Shown in pieces: positions 24,538 through 33,171 of a stretch of 64,000 bases of DNA. Within the stretch, counting starts at the first letter, position 1, and each line of letters opens with the position of its first letter. This DNA comes from JAUVPY01 sp034412795 (GTDB lineage Bacteria > Chloroflexota > Anaerolineae > 4572-78 > NAK82). The stretch spans positions 49,646 to 113,645 of the forward strand of contig DAOUMD010000290.1 in the NCBI GenBank assembly GCA_034412795.1, read 5' to 3'. The notes under the pieces were generated by a model. The model did not search any database. It saw only the letters and a list, made by a program, of their open reading frames with translations, and was not told the DNA's origin. The position numbers were made by a program, and so were the translations under genes.

Positions 24538-25080
24538 ATGCCTATGAAAAAGCTCGATGACCCTGATGGCCGCCTGCTGACACGTGCGGAAGTGGCTGAG
24601 ATGTTTCAGGTGTCTCCCAGTACGATTACCCGTTGGGCTGAGGCGGGCAAGCTCCCTTCGGTCAAGACCTTGGGAGGTCACCGTCGTTACGAAGCCAAGT
24701 CCGTAATGGCACTAGTCCAACACTTAATGAAAGAGGAGGCAAGTATGGAAAACGTACTGTTTGATGTTCCGACCATGTACGCCGATCATCACGTGATCGG
24801 CGTGCGCCAGGCCCTGCTAGCGGTGGCGGGTGTGGAGGAGGTTTTGGCCAGCTCGGCCTGGAAGCAAGTGCAGGTGACATATGATGCGTCAACTGTCTCC
24901 ACCGACGGCATCCACCAGGCACTTGAACAGGCAGGATATCCGGTGGGCAATGGACAGCTTCCCTCTGGCCCTTCCGCTGGTCCGAAAGCCAAGGATCCGG
25001 CCTGGGATGCGCTCGGCACTCGGGTGACCGAGACAAATCAGGCGGACTTGAAGATGAGTGGCGAATTCCGGATGTACTAG
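24538..25080 (+). CDS. MerR/excisionase-type HTH fused to a cysteine-less HMA-like domain
   Basis: 180 aa from the ATG at 24538 with GGAGGG four bases upstream; the frame is open 40 codons further but begins in a GCGCAAAA repeat. Residues 13-62 are a MerR/excisionase-like winged helix (LLTRAEVAEMFQVSPSTITR, then LPSVKTLGGHRRYE). Residues about 75-135 follow the beta-alpha-beta pattern of heavy-metal-associated domains (VRQALLAVAGVEEVLASS, VQVTYDASTVSTDGIHQALE, AGYPV), but the metal loop reads MYADHHV rather than MxCxxC. Metal or ligand sensing upstream of the nickel enzyme operon is an attractive guess. The gene ends four bases into the tandem palindromic elements. Confidence 0.8.
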   Translation: MPMKKLDDPDGRLLTRAEVAEMFQVSPSTITRWAEAGKLPSVKTLGGHRRYEAKSVMALVQHLMKEEASMENVLFDVPTMYADHHVIGVRQALLAVAGVEEVLASSAWKQVQVTYDASTVSTDGIHQALEQAGYPVGNGQLPSGPSAGPKAKDPAWDALGTRVTETNQADLKMSGEFRMY

Positions 25081-25254
25081 GTAGTGTTGACATTTGCGCA
25101 TTCCCAGAGGTGCATTTTGTTATTTGTTGCGGAGAGGCGCAAAGACTCACAGTCAACACGGCCTAGGTAGTGTTGACAATTGCGCATTCCCAAAGGTGCA
25201 TTTCGTTATTTGGTGTGGGATTCTCAGGCGCAAAGACTCAAATGTCAATACGGC
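25077..25254. repeat. Tandem pair of palindromic elements before the CODH operon
   Basis: Two direct copies (25077-25162 and 25163-25254) begin CTAGGTAGTGTTGACA and end in CGGC. Each can fold on itself: in copy 1 GTGTTGAC (25084-25091) pairs with GTCAACAC (25152-25159), and TTTGCGC (25093-25099) with GCGCAAA (25137-25143). Both carry GTGCATTT before an A/T-rich loop. The TTGACA inside each copy could serve as a -35 box, though no convincing -10 follows. The element also donates the preceding gene's stop codon. Confidence 0.85.
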
Positions 25255-25313
25255 CCAGTTACAGCTACTGGTGAATAGGGAATGGCACTTACCAAAGTAA
25301 AGGAGTAATTATT

Positions 25314-27314
25314 ATGCCTAAAGCACGAACACCTGAGGAACGTACGGTAGACCCAGCAGCCATCGAAATGTTAGAGTTTGCTGAAGAGTTTGGCCTGGGT
25401 ACCGCGTTTAGTCGGGCCGATTCTATGCAGCCGTGCCCGATTGGATCTGATGGTTTGTGTTGCAAGAACTGCTTTATGGGACCCTGCCGGGTTGTCAAAG
25501 AAGGGCAAACCGGCGTGTGCGGCGCGACCGTAGATACCATCGTGGCCCGCAACTTCGCTCGAGCGGTGGCCGCAGGCGCGTCTGCCCACTCAGACCACGG
25601 GCGTGACATGGCCTTCACCCTCAAAGAAGCCGCCACCGGCGAAGCCAGTGATTACAAAATCCGTGATCCTCACAAATTGTTTAGTATGGCCCAGGCACTG
25701 GGTGTCCCTGTAGACGGTCGCTCGGTCGAAGAAATCGCCTCCGATGTGGCCGATATCGCCATCGCTCAGTTTGGTCAGCAGACTGGCGAAGTCGCCTACA
25801 TTAAACGCGCACCGGCCAAGCGACAGAAGATATGGCGCGAACTGGGATACGTCCCACGCGGCGTTGACCGAGAAGTGGTAGAGCTGCTGCATCGCACGCA
25901 CATTGGCGATGACCAGGAGGCTGAGCACATCTTGGAATCGGCCGTGCGTTGCGCTCTCTCCGATGGCTGGGGGGGAAGTATGCTGGCCACCGACATCTCC
26001 GACGTGCTCTTCGGCACCCCCGGCCCGTTGCTGTCACAGGCGAACCTGGGTGTCCTCAAAGAGGACGAAGTCAACATTATCGTCCACGGCCACGAGCCGA
26101 CCCTGAGCGAAATGATTGTAGCTGCTACCGGCGATCCAGAGGTGCTTGAGTATGCCAAAAGCAAAGGGGCCAAAGGGGTCAACCTGTCCGGGATTTGCTG
26201 TACCGCCAATGAGACACTGATGCGCCAGGGTGTACCTCTGGCTGGAAACTTCTTGAACCAGGAGCTGGCCATCCTCACCGGTGCCGTCGAAGCTATGGTC
26301 GTGGACGTTCAGTGTATTATGCAGGCCATAGCCCCGCTGTCTGATAGTTTCCATACCGAGGTTATTACCACTTCTAAGAAGGTGAAAATCAGCGGTGCCA
26401 CCCACGTAGAATTTGACGAGCACCACGCAATGGATATCGCCAGACAGATTGTGCGGCGGGCCATTGACAATTTCCCCAACCGGGGCAAGACTGAGATGCC
26501 CGTTCACATTCCGGACATCGTCTCTGACGTAGTGCCTGGTTTCTCTCACGAATATATCAACTATGCCTTGGGGGGCGTCATGCGGGGTTCTTTCCGTCCT
26601 CTCAACGACGCCATTATGGCCGGGCGCATCCGGGGCGTGGTGGCCAACATCGGCTGCAACAACCCCCGCGTGAAACACGACTCGCTACACCAATACCTGG
26701 TAAAGGAATTTCTCAAGAACGACATACTCGTGGTGGAGACCGGCTGTGGTGCGATTGCCAGCGCCAAGGAAGGTCTCATGCTGGGCGAGGCGGCTTTGGA
26801 ATATGCTGGCCCTGGCCTGCGCGAAGTGTGCGAGGCGGTGGGTATGCCGCCGGTGCTGCACATGGGTTCTTGTGTGGATAACGCCCGTATTCTCACCGTG
26901 CTGACCCAGATGGCCAGCGAAGGCGGCTTGGGTGATGACATCAGTGATATCCCAGCCGTTGGCTTGGCGCCCGAGTGGATGAGCGAGAAGGCCCTTTCGA
27001 TCGCCACCTACTGCGTTTCCTCAGGTGCTTACGTGATTATGGGGGTGACCAACCCGGTGAAAGGGAGCGAAGAGGTCATGCGCCTTATGAACGAAGACTG
27101 GGGCCAGAAACTCGGTGGTCGGCTGGAGTTCATCCTCGATCCCGAGGAAATCGTTCAGAAGACCCTGGCGCATATCGATGAGCGACGCGCTGCCCTCAAG
27201 CTCCCCGAATACGATGCCAGCAAGTGGGGCACTAGCGGTGACAAGCGTATGCTGGAACTGGTCGAATTACCATTCGCAGAGCGCCAGGCTGCCCTCTACG
27301 GTGAACCGGCCTGA
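25314..27314 (+). CDS. acsA: Anaerobic carbon monoxide dehydrogenase, catalytic subunit
   Basis: 666 aa Ni-Fe CODH that interconverts CO2 and CO and passes CO to acetyl-CoA synthase. The D- and B-cluster cysteines are at C41, C49, C50, C53, C58 and C69. The C-cluster set is complete: His260 (VHGHEP), C295, C334, C449, C479 and C521, closely matching the spacing of characterised enzymes. Start ATG has AAAGGAG nine bases upstream. It opens the acsA-acsB-CBS-CBS-acsD-acsC-RACE-acsE run, which has the gene content of the bacterial acetogen-type pathway. Reversible, so it may serve CO2 fixation or acetyl-CoA oxidation. Confidence 0.97.
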   Translation: MPKARTPEERTVDPAAIEMLEFAEEFGLGTAFSRADSMQPCPIGSDGLCCKNCFMGPCRVVKEGQTGVCGATVDTIVARNFARAVAAGASAHSDHGRDMAFTLKEAATGEASDYKIRDPHKLFSMAQALGVPVDGRSVEEIASDVADIAIAQFGQQTGEVAYIKRAPAKRQKIWRELGYVPRGVDREVVELLHRTHIGDDQEAEHILESAVRCALSDGWGGSMLATDISDVLFGTPGPLLSQANLGVLKEDEVNIIVHGHEPTLSEMIVAATGDPEVLEYAKSKGAKGVNLSGICCTANETLMRQGVPLAGNFLNQELAILTGAVEAMVVDVQCIMQAIAPLSDSFHTEVITTSKKVKISGATHVEFDEHHAMDIARQIVRRAIDNFPNRGKTEMPVHIPDIVSDVVPGFSHEYINYALGGVMRGSFRPLNDAIMAGRIRGVVANIGCNNPRVKHDSLHQYLVKEFLKNDILVVETGCGAIASAKEGLMLGEAALEYAGPGLREVCEAVGMPPVLHMGSCVDNARILTVLTQMASEGGLGDDISDIPAVGLAPEWMSEKALSIATYCVSSGAYVIMGVTNPVKGSEEVMRLMNEDWGQKLGGRLEFILDPEEIVQKTLAHIDERRAALKLPEYDASKWGTSGDKRMLELVELPFAERQAALYGEPA

Positions 27315-27331
27315 TAAAGGAGAGAGATACA

Positions 27332-29605
27332 ATGAGTCGATATATTGCTACCCGTGCCATCCGTGGCGCGACGATGATTATCAACGAAGCCGAGGCTATG
27401 CTGCAACAGGCTATCGACGAAAAGGGGGCTGACACGCCGGTAACTTTCCCCAATACGGCCTATTACTTGCCTACCATCATGGGGCTGACCGGTCGTGAGG
27501 TGAGCACGTTGGGCGAACTGGTCCCAGCCTTGGAGCATGCCAAGAGCCTGCTGCACCCCATCCCGTCTGAGCGGCGCTGGACACCCTACCTGGGCGAGAC
27601 CCTCGACAGCGGTGTTGCCACCCTGCTGGCCGAAGAAATAATCGAGGGTGTTCGCTTCGTTCAAGGCCAGCAGCCAGAGCTTTATCCTGGATTTGAGCTG
27701 GCTGGCAGCACAGACTACCCCGCCCTGGGCACCAACGGCGACGGGCATCTCAATGGTCCCATTGACGACATCCAGCTCCGCAGTTGGGGTATCCAGCTTG
27801 TGGACGGACGCATGCCCGGCTTCGCTGCTATTGTCGGTTGTGCACGGAGCAATGAGGTAGCCGTCAAGATCGTCCGCGAGTTGCAGCGCCGCAACATCCT
27901 GACTTTCTTATGCGGCAACGTCAACGGGCGCTCCATCATCCACCAGTTGCAAGAAGAGGGGGTGGAGATGGGCTATGATACCTACATCGTTCCCTTTGGT
28001 ACCGATACTATCAGCGCCATCTACGCCTTGGGCTTTGCCACGCGTTCGGCCCTGACCTTCGGTGGCCTCAAGGGTGGGCAGGCTCGCAATATCCTGCTTT
28101 ACAACAGGGCTCGCGTCTTTGCCTTCGTATTGGCCTTGGGTGAGGTGGATGACCTGAAGTACGCGACGGCCGCGGGTGCCATCAGTTACGGCTTCCCCGT
28201 CATTGCCGACACCGTCATCCCCCAGATATTGCCGACCGGTGTCACCACCTACGAGCACGTCATCTCCATGCCCTGGAATGAAATCCCCGGCGCGGATGAC
28301 TTGGAAAGGGCCGAGCGGCTGGTACAGAAGGCCATCGAGGTCCGCGGTGTCAAGGTACAGGTAGCCGACGTACCGGTTCCCGTCCCCTACGGTTCCGCCT
28401 TTGAGGGCGAAGTGGTGCGCCGGGCTGACATGCAGGTCGAGTTCGGTGGCAAGAACTCGCGTGCCTTTGAATACCTGCGTATGGCCGAGATGGATGAGGT
28501 AGAAGACGGCAAGATCGAGATCCTCGGTCCCGACTTCGGGGATGTGGAAGTCGGCGGCGCTATGGACCTGGGCATCGTCATGGAAGTTGCCGGCCGCAAG
28601 ATGCAGCTTGACTTTGAGCCGGTGCTGGAGCGTCAGGTGCACTATTTCGTCAACGGCGCCTCGGGCATCCAGCACATCGGCCAGCGTGATATCGCCTGGA
28701 TCCGCATCAGCAAGACGGCCGCCGAAAAGGGCTTCAACTTGCAGCACTTCGGTGATATCCTCCACGCCCGCTTCCACGCCGACTTCGGCAGCATCGTCGA
28801 CAAAGTCCAGGTGAAGATCATCACCGACCCGGACCTGCACGCCGAATGGTTAGATATGGCCCGGGCTGCCTACGACTATCGCAACCAACGACTGGCCGAC
28901 CTGACCGATGACAGGGTAGACGAGTTTTACTCTTGTACGCTTTGCCAGAGTTTTGCACCTGACCACGTCTGCATCGTCTCACCGGAGCGATTGGGTCTGT
29001 GCGGTGCTTACAACTGGCTCGACTGCAAGGCCAGCTATGAGATCAATCCTACCGGACCCAACCAGCCTATCGTTAAAGGCCGCATAATTGACGAGGAGAA
29101 AGGGTATTGGGAGGGTACAAACGCATACGCCGAGCAGGGTTCTCACGGCAGTGTCCAAGAGGTCACTATGTACTCTATCATGGAGAACCCGATGACAGCC
29201 TGTGGCTGCTTCGAGTGTATCGTCATGGTTGTCCCTGAGGCCAACGGTGTGATGGTTGTCTCTCGTGAAGATCCCAGCATGACGCCGGCGGGTATGACGT
29301 TCAGCACCCTGGCCGGCATTGCTGGCGGTGGTCTGCAAACGCCCGGCGTCATGGGTGTGGGTAAATTCTACCTCACCAGCCCCAAGTTCATCTCGGCTGA
29401 TGGCGGCTTTAAGCGGGTAGTGTGGATGAGCAGCTTCCTCAAAGAGAGCATGGCTGAGGAGTTCAAGGCTGCCGCCGAACGTGAAGGCGATCCGGATCTC
29501 ATCGACAAAATCGCCGACGAAACTGTCTGCACCGATGTTGAAGGCCTGCTCGCCCATCTGGAGACGGTCGGCCATCCGGCGCTGATGATGGATCCGATGT
29601 TCTAG
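27332..29605 (+). CDS. acsB: Acetyl-CoA synthase (CO-methylating), CODH/ACS beta subunit
   Basis: 757 aa, the bacterial long form with the N-terminal CODH-docking domain (about 1-320), which archaeal CdhC lacks. It joins CO, the methyl of the corrinoid protein and CoA at the A-cluster. Ligands are C535, C538, C547 and C557 (YSCTLCQSFAPDHVC and LGLCGAY) for the [4Fe-4S] cube, and C624-G-C626 for the distal nickel. All are offset by 29 from the Moorella numbering, so the site is intact. A 14-bp hairpin at 29633 follows, which may lower expression of the downstream genes. Confidence 0.97.
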   Translation: MSRYIATRAIRGATMIINEAEAMLQQAIDEKGADTPVTFPNTAYYLPTIMGLTGREVSTLGELVPALEHAKSLLHPIPSERRWTPYLGETLDSGVATLLAEEIIEGVRFVQGQQPELYPGFELAGSTDYPALGTNGDGHLNGPIDDIQLRSWGIQLVDGRMPGFAAIVGCARSNEVAVKIVRELQRRNILTFLCGNVNGRSIIHQLQEEGVEMGYDTYIVPFGTDTISAIYALGFATRSALTFGGLKGGQARNILLYNRARVFAFVLALGEVDDLKYATAAGAISYGFPVIADTVIPQILPTGVTTYEHVISMPWNEIPGADDLERAERLVQKAIEVRGVKVQVADVPVPVPYGSAFEGEVVRRADMQVEFGGKNSRAFEYLRMAEMDEVEDGKIEILGPDFGDVEVGGAMDLGIVMEVAGRKMQLDFEPVLERQVHYFVNGASGIQHIGQRDIAWIRISKTAAEKGFNLQHFGDILHARFHADFGSIVDKVQVKIITDPDLHAEWLDMARAAYDYRNQRLADLTDDRVDEFYSCTLCQSFAPDHVCIVSPERLGLCGAYNWLDCKASYEINPTGPNQPIVKGRIIDEEKGYWEGTNAYAEQGSHGSVQEVTMYSIMENPMTACGCFECIVMVVPEANGVMVVSREDPSMTPAGMTFSTLAGIAGGGLQTPGVMGVGKFYLTSPKFISADGGFKRVVWMSSFLKESMAEEFKAAAEREGDPDLIDKIADETVCTDVEGLLAHLETVGHPALMMDPMF

Positions 29606-29632
29606 CCAATGGCTGCTACAAGTGATTAGCAA

Positions 29633-29665
29633 CAGTAGCAGGTAGCCCAAAGCTACCTGCTACTG
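29633..29665 (+). terminator. Intra-operon hairpin after acsB
   Basis: Perfect 14-bp stem, CAGTAGCAGGTAGC (29633-29646) with its complement at 29652-29665, loop CCAAA. No U-tract follows on either strand, so an mRNA-stabilising or processing role is more likely than termination. Confidence 0.6.
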
Positions 29666-29689
29666 CTGCGTGTGAAAAGAGGGACTTGA

Positions 29690-30091
29690 ATGAGCTACAA
29701 ACTGGTCCGAGATGTGATGCACCGTGGGGTCATCACCTGTTGGGCCGATGAACCGGTCATTGATGTGGCCCAACGTTTGCGCGAGTACGCTATCAATGCT
29801 ATATTTGTCTTGGATCATAGTGGACGGGCTGAAGGCGTCATTTCTCAAACTGACCTGGCCCGTGCCTATGTACGGGGCAGATGGGAAAGTCACACAGCGG
29901 ACGAGATTATGACCCCTGAAGTAGTCACCATTGGTGGTGATATCCCTCTTGATGTTGCCGTCCAAATCATGCTCGACAAACATATCCACCGACTACTTAT
30001 CGTACAGGGGGGACTCACCCCCAATCGGCCGGTCGGTGTACTTTCGTTAAGCGATGTGGTGCGCGAGATGGCCGGTGTGGTCGAGGAGTGA
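29690..30091 (+). CDS. CBS-pair protein within the acs operon
   Basis: 133 aa made of two CBS motifs (residues 6-60 and 70-128): LVRDVMHRGVITCWADEPVI, then INAIFVLDHSGRAEGVISQT, then DEIMTPEVVTIGGDIPLDVA, and DKHIHRLLIVQ. Stand-alone CBS pairs bind AMP, ATP or SAM and act as energy sensors on partner enzymes. It sits between acsB and acsD with a second CBS-pair gene directly after, so it could tune CODH/ACS with adenylate charge. That function is inferred from context only. Confidence 0.85.
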   Translation: MSYKLVRDVMHRGVITCWADEPVIDVAQRLREYAINAIFVLDHSGRAEGVISQTDLARAYVRGRWESHTADEIMTPEVVTIGGDIPLDVAVQIMLDKHIHRLLIVQGGLTPNRPVGVLSLSDVVREMAGVVEE

Positions 30092-30104
30092 GGGGGTTGA
30101 CTTG

Positions 30105-30608
30105 GTGGCTACCAAACTGGTGCGTGATTTGATGCACATTGGCGTTGTGACTTGCCAGGCCGACACGCTCCTGGTAGAAGCTGTACGTACCCTTCTCCGC
30201 GAGGGCCTAGAGTCGCTCATCGTACTTGACGAAAACAGCCACGCTGCGGGAATATTCAGCCGTCGCGAGGCGGTTGCCGTCTATGGCCGGTCGGGGGCCG
30301 ACATGCGCGACATCAGGACCCTGACCGTCGCTGATGCAATGAAGCCCGATATCCCCGAAGTTCCTCCAGATATCCCTGCTACGGCTGCTGCTCAAATTAT
30401 GCTCGACCGAAGCATACGTGAGATTTATCTGATGCATCACGGCGGTGGCGCTAGCTGGCCAGCGGCTGTGTTGCGTTTTGAGGATTTATTGCGTTTTCTG
30501 TCGGCCGAGTCCGAAGCCGATGTGGCTGACTTGGGCGCTGGTGCGCCCCGCACGTCGCCCATTGAGGCGTTTATGGAACGTTACAAAAGGCCAGTCGATC
30601 AGACCTGA
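30105..30608 (+). CDS. Second CBS-pair protein within the acs operon
   Basis: 167 aa from the GTG at 30105, which has AGGGGG eight bases upstream; the open frame starts earlier inside the first CBS gene. It is a paralogue of its neighbour: ATKLVRDLMHIGVVTCQAD parallels YKLVRDVMHRGVITCWAD. The second CBS motif (VADAMKPDIPEVPPDIPATA) is followed by an acidic C-terminal extension of about 30 residues. The two products may form a heterodimeric CBS disk. The stop codon lies inside the inverted repeat at 30601-30649. Confidence 0.82.
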   Translation: MATKLVRDLMHIGVVTCQADTLLVEAVRTLLREGLESLIVLDENSHAAGIFSRREAVAVYGRSGADMRDIRTLTVADAMKPDIPEVPPDIPATAAAQIMLDRSIREIYLMHHGGGASWPAAVLRFEDLLRFLSAESEADVADLGAGAPRTSPIEAFMERYKRPVDQT

Positions 30609-30649
30609 CAGGTTTCAGCCGACGGCACGTCGGACAACTTGCCAGGTCT
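30601..30649. repeat. Palindromic intergenic element
   Basis: AGACCTG (30601-30607) pairs with CAGGTCT (30643-30649), with an inner GCCGACG-gca-CGTCGG hairpin. It supplies the last codons and the TGA of the second CBS gene, which suggests insertion at a gene end. Confidence 0.65.
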
Positions 30650-30690
30650 CGGTAGTGCAATCAATAAATTATTGAAGGAGGTTGTCGTAG

Positions 30691-31644
30691 ATGCCAACCA
30701 TCGAAATTCCCAAAGAAAAGTGGAGTGGAAAAGTCCGCGAGATCACCTTGGGCGCTACTGCCGCCGATGGCGGCACCCGTGCCAAAACTGTCACGGTGGG
30801 CGGGGAGACTACGCTCCCCTTCCTCCACTTCGAGGGTGAGATCCCCCATCCGCCTGTTATCGCCATCGAAGTGCAAGACCGGAAGCCCGCCGATTGGTCG
30901 CCCGTGTTGCTAGATGCGTGGGGTGAGGTGACAGAGGATGTTGCCGCCTGGGCCAAAGCGGTTGAGGAAGCCGGCGCTGACGTTATCTTGCTTAAGTTCG
31001 GCCTGCGCGACGATCTGACTGCTGACTATGCCCAGCAGACGCTGCGCAAGGTGCTTGATGCTACGGGGCTCCCAATCGTTGTTTTCGGTCCGGGCCAGGT
31101 GGAACTGGATAACGAGGTGCTGGTCGCGGTTGCCGAAGAGGGCAAGGGTGAGAATCTGGTGCTGGGTGTGTGCGAGGACAAGAACTATCGCACGATCGTG
31201 GCTGCTGCCCTGGCCCACGGACATATGGTGAACGCCCGTTGCCCGATGGATGTGAACCTTTCCAAGCAACTCAACATTCTCATTAGTGACATGGGCTTGC
31301 CGCTGGAGCGTGTCGTGATGGACCCGACTACCGGTGCTCTAGGCTACGGCATGGAATACGGTTACAGCGTGATGGAACGTTTGCGACTGGCGGCCTTACA
31401 AGGGGACGGAATGACCCAGCAACCGATGTTGGTCACCCCTGGCGAAGAAGCCTGGCGCACAAAAGAAGCCCGTACTGAGGAGGGCATCCCTGAGGCGTGG
31501 GGCGATTGGGCCGAACGGGCCGTCAACTGGGAGACGTTGACAGCCAGTACCCTTGTCGAATCAGGCGCCGACATCCTGGTGATGCGCCATCCCGAGGCGG
31601 TCAATCGGGTGCGAGCCATGATCGGCGCGCTGATGAGTGAGTGA
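30691..31644 (+). CDS. acsD: Corrinoid/iron-sulfur protein small subunit (CODH/ACS delta)
   Basis: 317 aa TIM-barrel subunit that, with AcsC, holds the cobamide carrying the methyl group. It begins MPTIEIPKEKWSGKVREITL and has the family signatures PHPPVIAIEVQDRKP, AGADVILLKFGLRD, NARCPMDVNLSKQLNILISD and VMDPTTGALGYGMEYGYSVM. GAAGGAGG lies upstream. The stop codon merges with the first unit of a heptamer array. acsC follows after that element. Confidence 0.95.
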   Translation: MPTIEIPKEKWSGKVREITLGATAADGGTRAKTVTVGGETTLPFLHFEGEIPHPPVIAIEVQDRKPADWSPVLLDAWGEVTEDVAAWAKAVEEAGADVILLKFGLRDDLTADYAQQTLRKVLDATGLPIVVFGPGQVELDNEVLVAVAEEGKGENLVLGVCEDKNYRTIVAAALAHGHMVNARCPMDVNLSKQLNILISDMGLPLERVVMDPTTGALGYGMEYGYSVMERLRLAALQGDGMTQQPMLVTPGEEAWRTKEARTEEGIPEAWGDWAERAVNWETLTASTLVESGADILVMRHPEAVNRVRAMIGALMSE

Positions 31645-31778
31645 AACGTAAAGCGTAAAACGTGAAGCGTAAAGCGTAAAACGTAAAACGTAATAAGTGA
31701 CTTGGACTGTCTCATCTTACGCGAAACGTTTCCCTGAAGGAAACCTACGGATTACGCGGTACGCAGTACGTAATAACC
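31641..31778. repeat. Heptamer element D: left array (8 units GTAAARC), 54-bp core, right array (4 units, inverted)
   Basis: Left units GTGAAAC, GTAAAGC, GTAAAAC, GTGAAGC, GTAAAGC, GTAAAAC, GTAAAAC, GTAATAA (31641-31696) start at the acsD stop. Right units ATTACGC, GGTACGC, AGTACGT, AATAACC (31751-31778) are in the opposite sense and end 15 bp before acsC, leaving its GGAGG free. The core contains a GTTTCC/GGAAAC hairpin. Confidence 0.85.
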
Positions 31779-31793
31779 CTTGGAGGTAAACCA

Positions 31794-33140
31794 ATGGCTC
31801 TTTCTGGTCTTGAAATCTATAAACTTCTCCCTGCCAGTAGCAAGAATCCAGAAGTCAAGAAACACGGCAATTGCAAGGAATGTGGTTTTCCTACATGCCT
31901 GGCTTTTGCGATGAAGCTTGGACAGAAGCAGGCCGAACTGTCCCAGTGTCCCTACGTTGAAGAAGAGTCAAAAGCCCAGCTCGAAGCCTCGGCTGCGCCG
32001 CCCATCCGACTCATCACTGTGTCGGGTGATGGGAAAAAGCTGGAGGTGGGCAACGAGACTGTTATCTTCCGTCACGAAAAGACCTTCTATCACCAGCCAG
32101 GTCTGTTCGTACGTGTCAAGGACACCCAGTCCGACGCGGCTGACGTGGCCAAGGCTGTGGGCGAATATAGCGTGGATTATGTCGGTATGGACCTTACCCT
32201 GGATGGTATCGCCGTTGAAGCCGATGGCGGTGATTTTGCGGCGACCGTGGCTGCCGTGAAAGGCGCCTGTCCCTTCCCGCTCGTTCTACTGACCGAAGAC
32301 CCGGCCACTGCTGAAGCTGGCCTGAAGGCTGCCGAGGGGACCCAATCGCTACTTTGGGCCGCCACCCCCGATAATTGGGAGGCGATGGCCAAATTGGCTG
32401 CGGAATATAAAGTTCCACTCGCGGTGCGCGTAGACGGGGGTGATTTGGATGCCCTAGTGGCTTTGGCCGAGCAGGTGAAGGGCGCAGGCGTTGAGGATAT
32501 TGTGCTTGACCCAGGTGCGCGCGACTACGCCAGTAGCCTGAGTGTCTTTACCCAATTGCGGCGGCTGGCACTGAAGAAGAACGAGCGCAAAGTCGGCTAT
32601 CCTCTCATTGCCTTTGCGGGTGATGACCCTGTTTTGGCTGGTCAGCACATCGCCAAATATGCTGGCTTCGTTGTCCTCGACAGCTTCAGCCCAGGCACTG
32701 CCTATCCGCTGCTGGTGATGCGGGCCAACATCTTCACCGACCCGCAGAAACCGATCCAGGTTAAGCCTGGTATCTACGAGATCAACAACCCGAAACCGGG
32801 CGATCCGTTGATGGTCACCACCAATTTCTCCATCACCTACTTCTCAGTAGCCAACGAAATCGAGAGCAGTGGGACCCCCGGCTGGCTGTTGGTCGCCGAT
32901 GCCGAGGGTATGAGTGTGCTGACGGCTTGGGCGGCCGGTAAGTTCGACGCCGAGCGAATTGCAAAGAGCGTGACCAGTACCGGTATTGGTGAGAAGTTGG
33001 ATCACCAGCGTATCATCATCCCTGGCCACGTGGCGGTTTTGATGGGTGAGTTAGAAGAGGAACTACCTGATTGGGAGATCAACGTCGGTCCACGCGAAGC
33101 AGTGGATCTGCCCAATTTCCTCAAGATGCAGTGGGGATAG
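31794..33140 (+). CDS. acsC: Corrinoid/iron-sulfur protein large subunit (CODH/ACS gamma)
   Basis: 448 aa. The N-terminal [4Fe-4S] domain has C27, C30, C35 and C52 (HGNCKECGFPTC ... QCPY), with a low-potential cluster that reduces cobalt. A TIM barrel follows, and the C-terminal domain (from about 325) binds cobamide at the AcsD interface, with VTTNFSITYFSVANEIESSG and GEKLDHQRIIIPGHVAVLMG. It receives the methyl from AcsE and donates it to AcsB. Upstream TTGGAGG. The reductive activator gene starts 31 bp downstream. Confidence 0.95.
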   Translation: MALSGLEIYKLLPASSKNPEVKKHGNCKECGFPTCLAFAMKLGQKQAELSQCPYVEEESKAQLEASAAPPIRLITVSGDGKKLEVGNETVIFRHEKTFYHQPGLFVRVKDTQSDAADVAKAVGEYSVDYVGMDLTLDGIAVEADGGDFAATVAAVKGACPFPLVLLTEDPATAEAGLKAAEGTQSLLWAATPDNWEAMAKLAAEYKVPLAVRVDGGDLDALVALAEQVKGAGVEDIVLDPGARDYASSLSVFTQLRRLALKKNERKVGYPLIAFAGDDPVLAGQHIAKYAGFVVLDSFSPGTAYPLLVMRANIFTDPQKPIQVKPGIYEINNPKPGDPLMVTTNFSITYFSVANEIESSGTPGWLLVADAEGMSVLTAWAAGKFDAERIAKSVTSTGIGEKLDHQRIIIPGHVAVLMGELEEELPDWEINVGPREAVDLPNFLKMQWG

Positions 33141-33171
33141 AGACTAGAAACAGGCGTAGAGGAGGGCAGCC

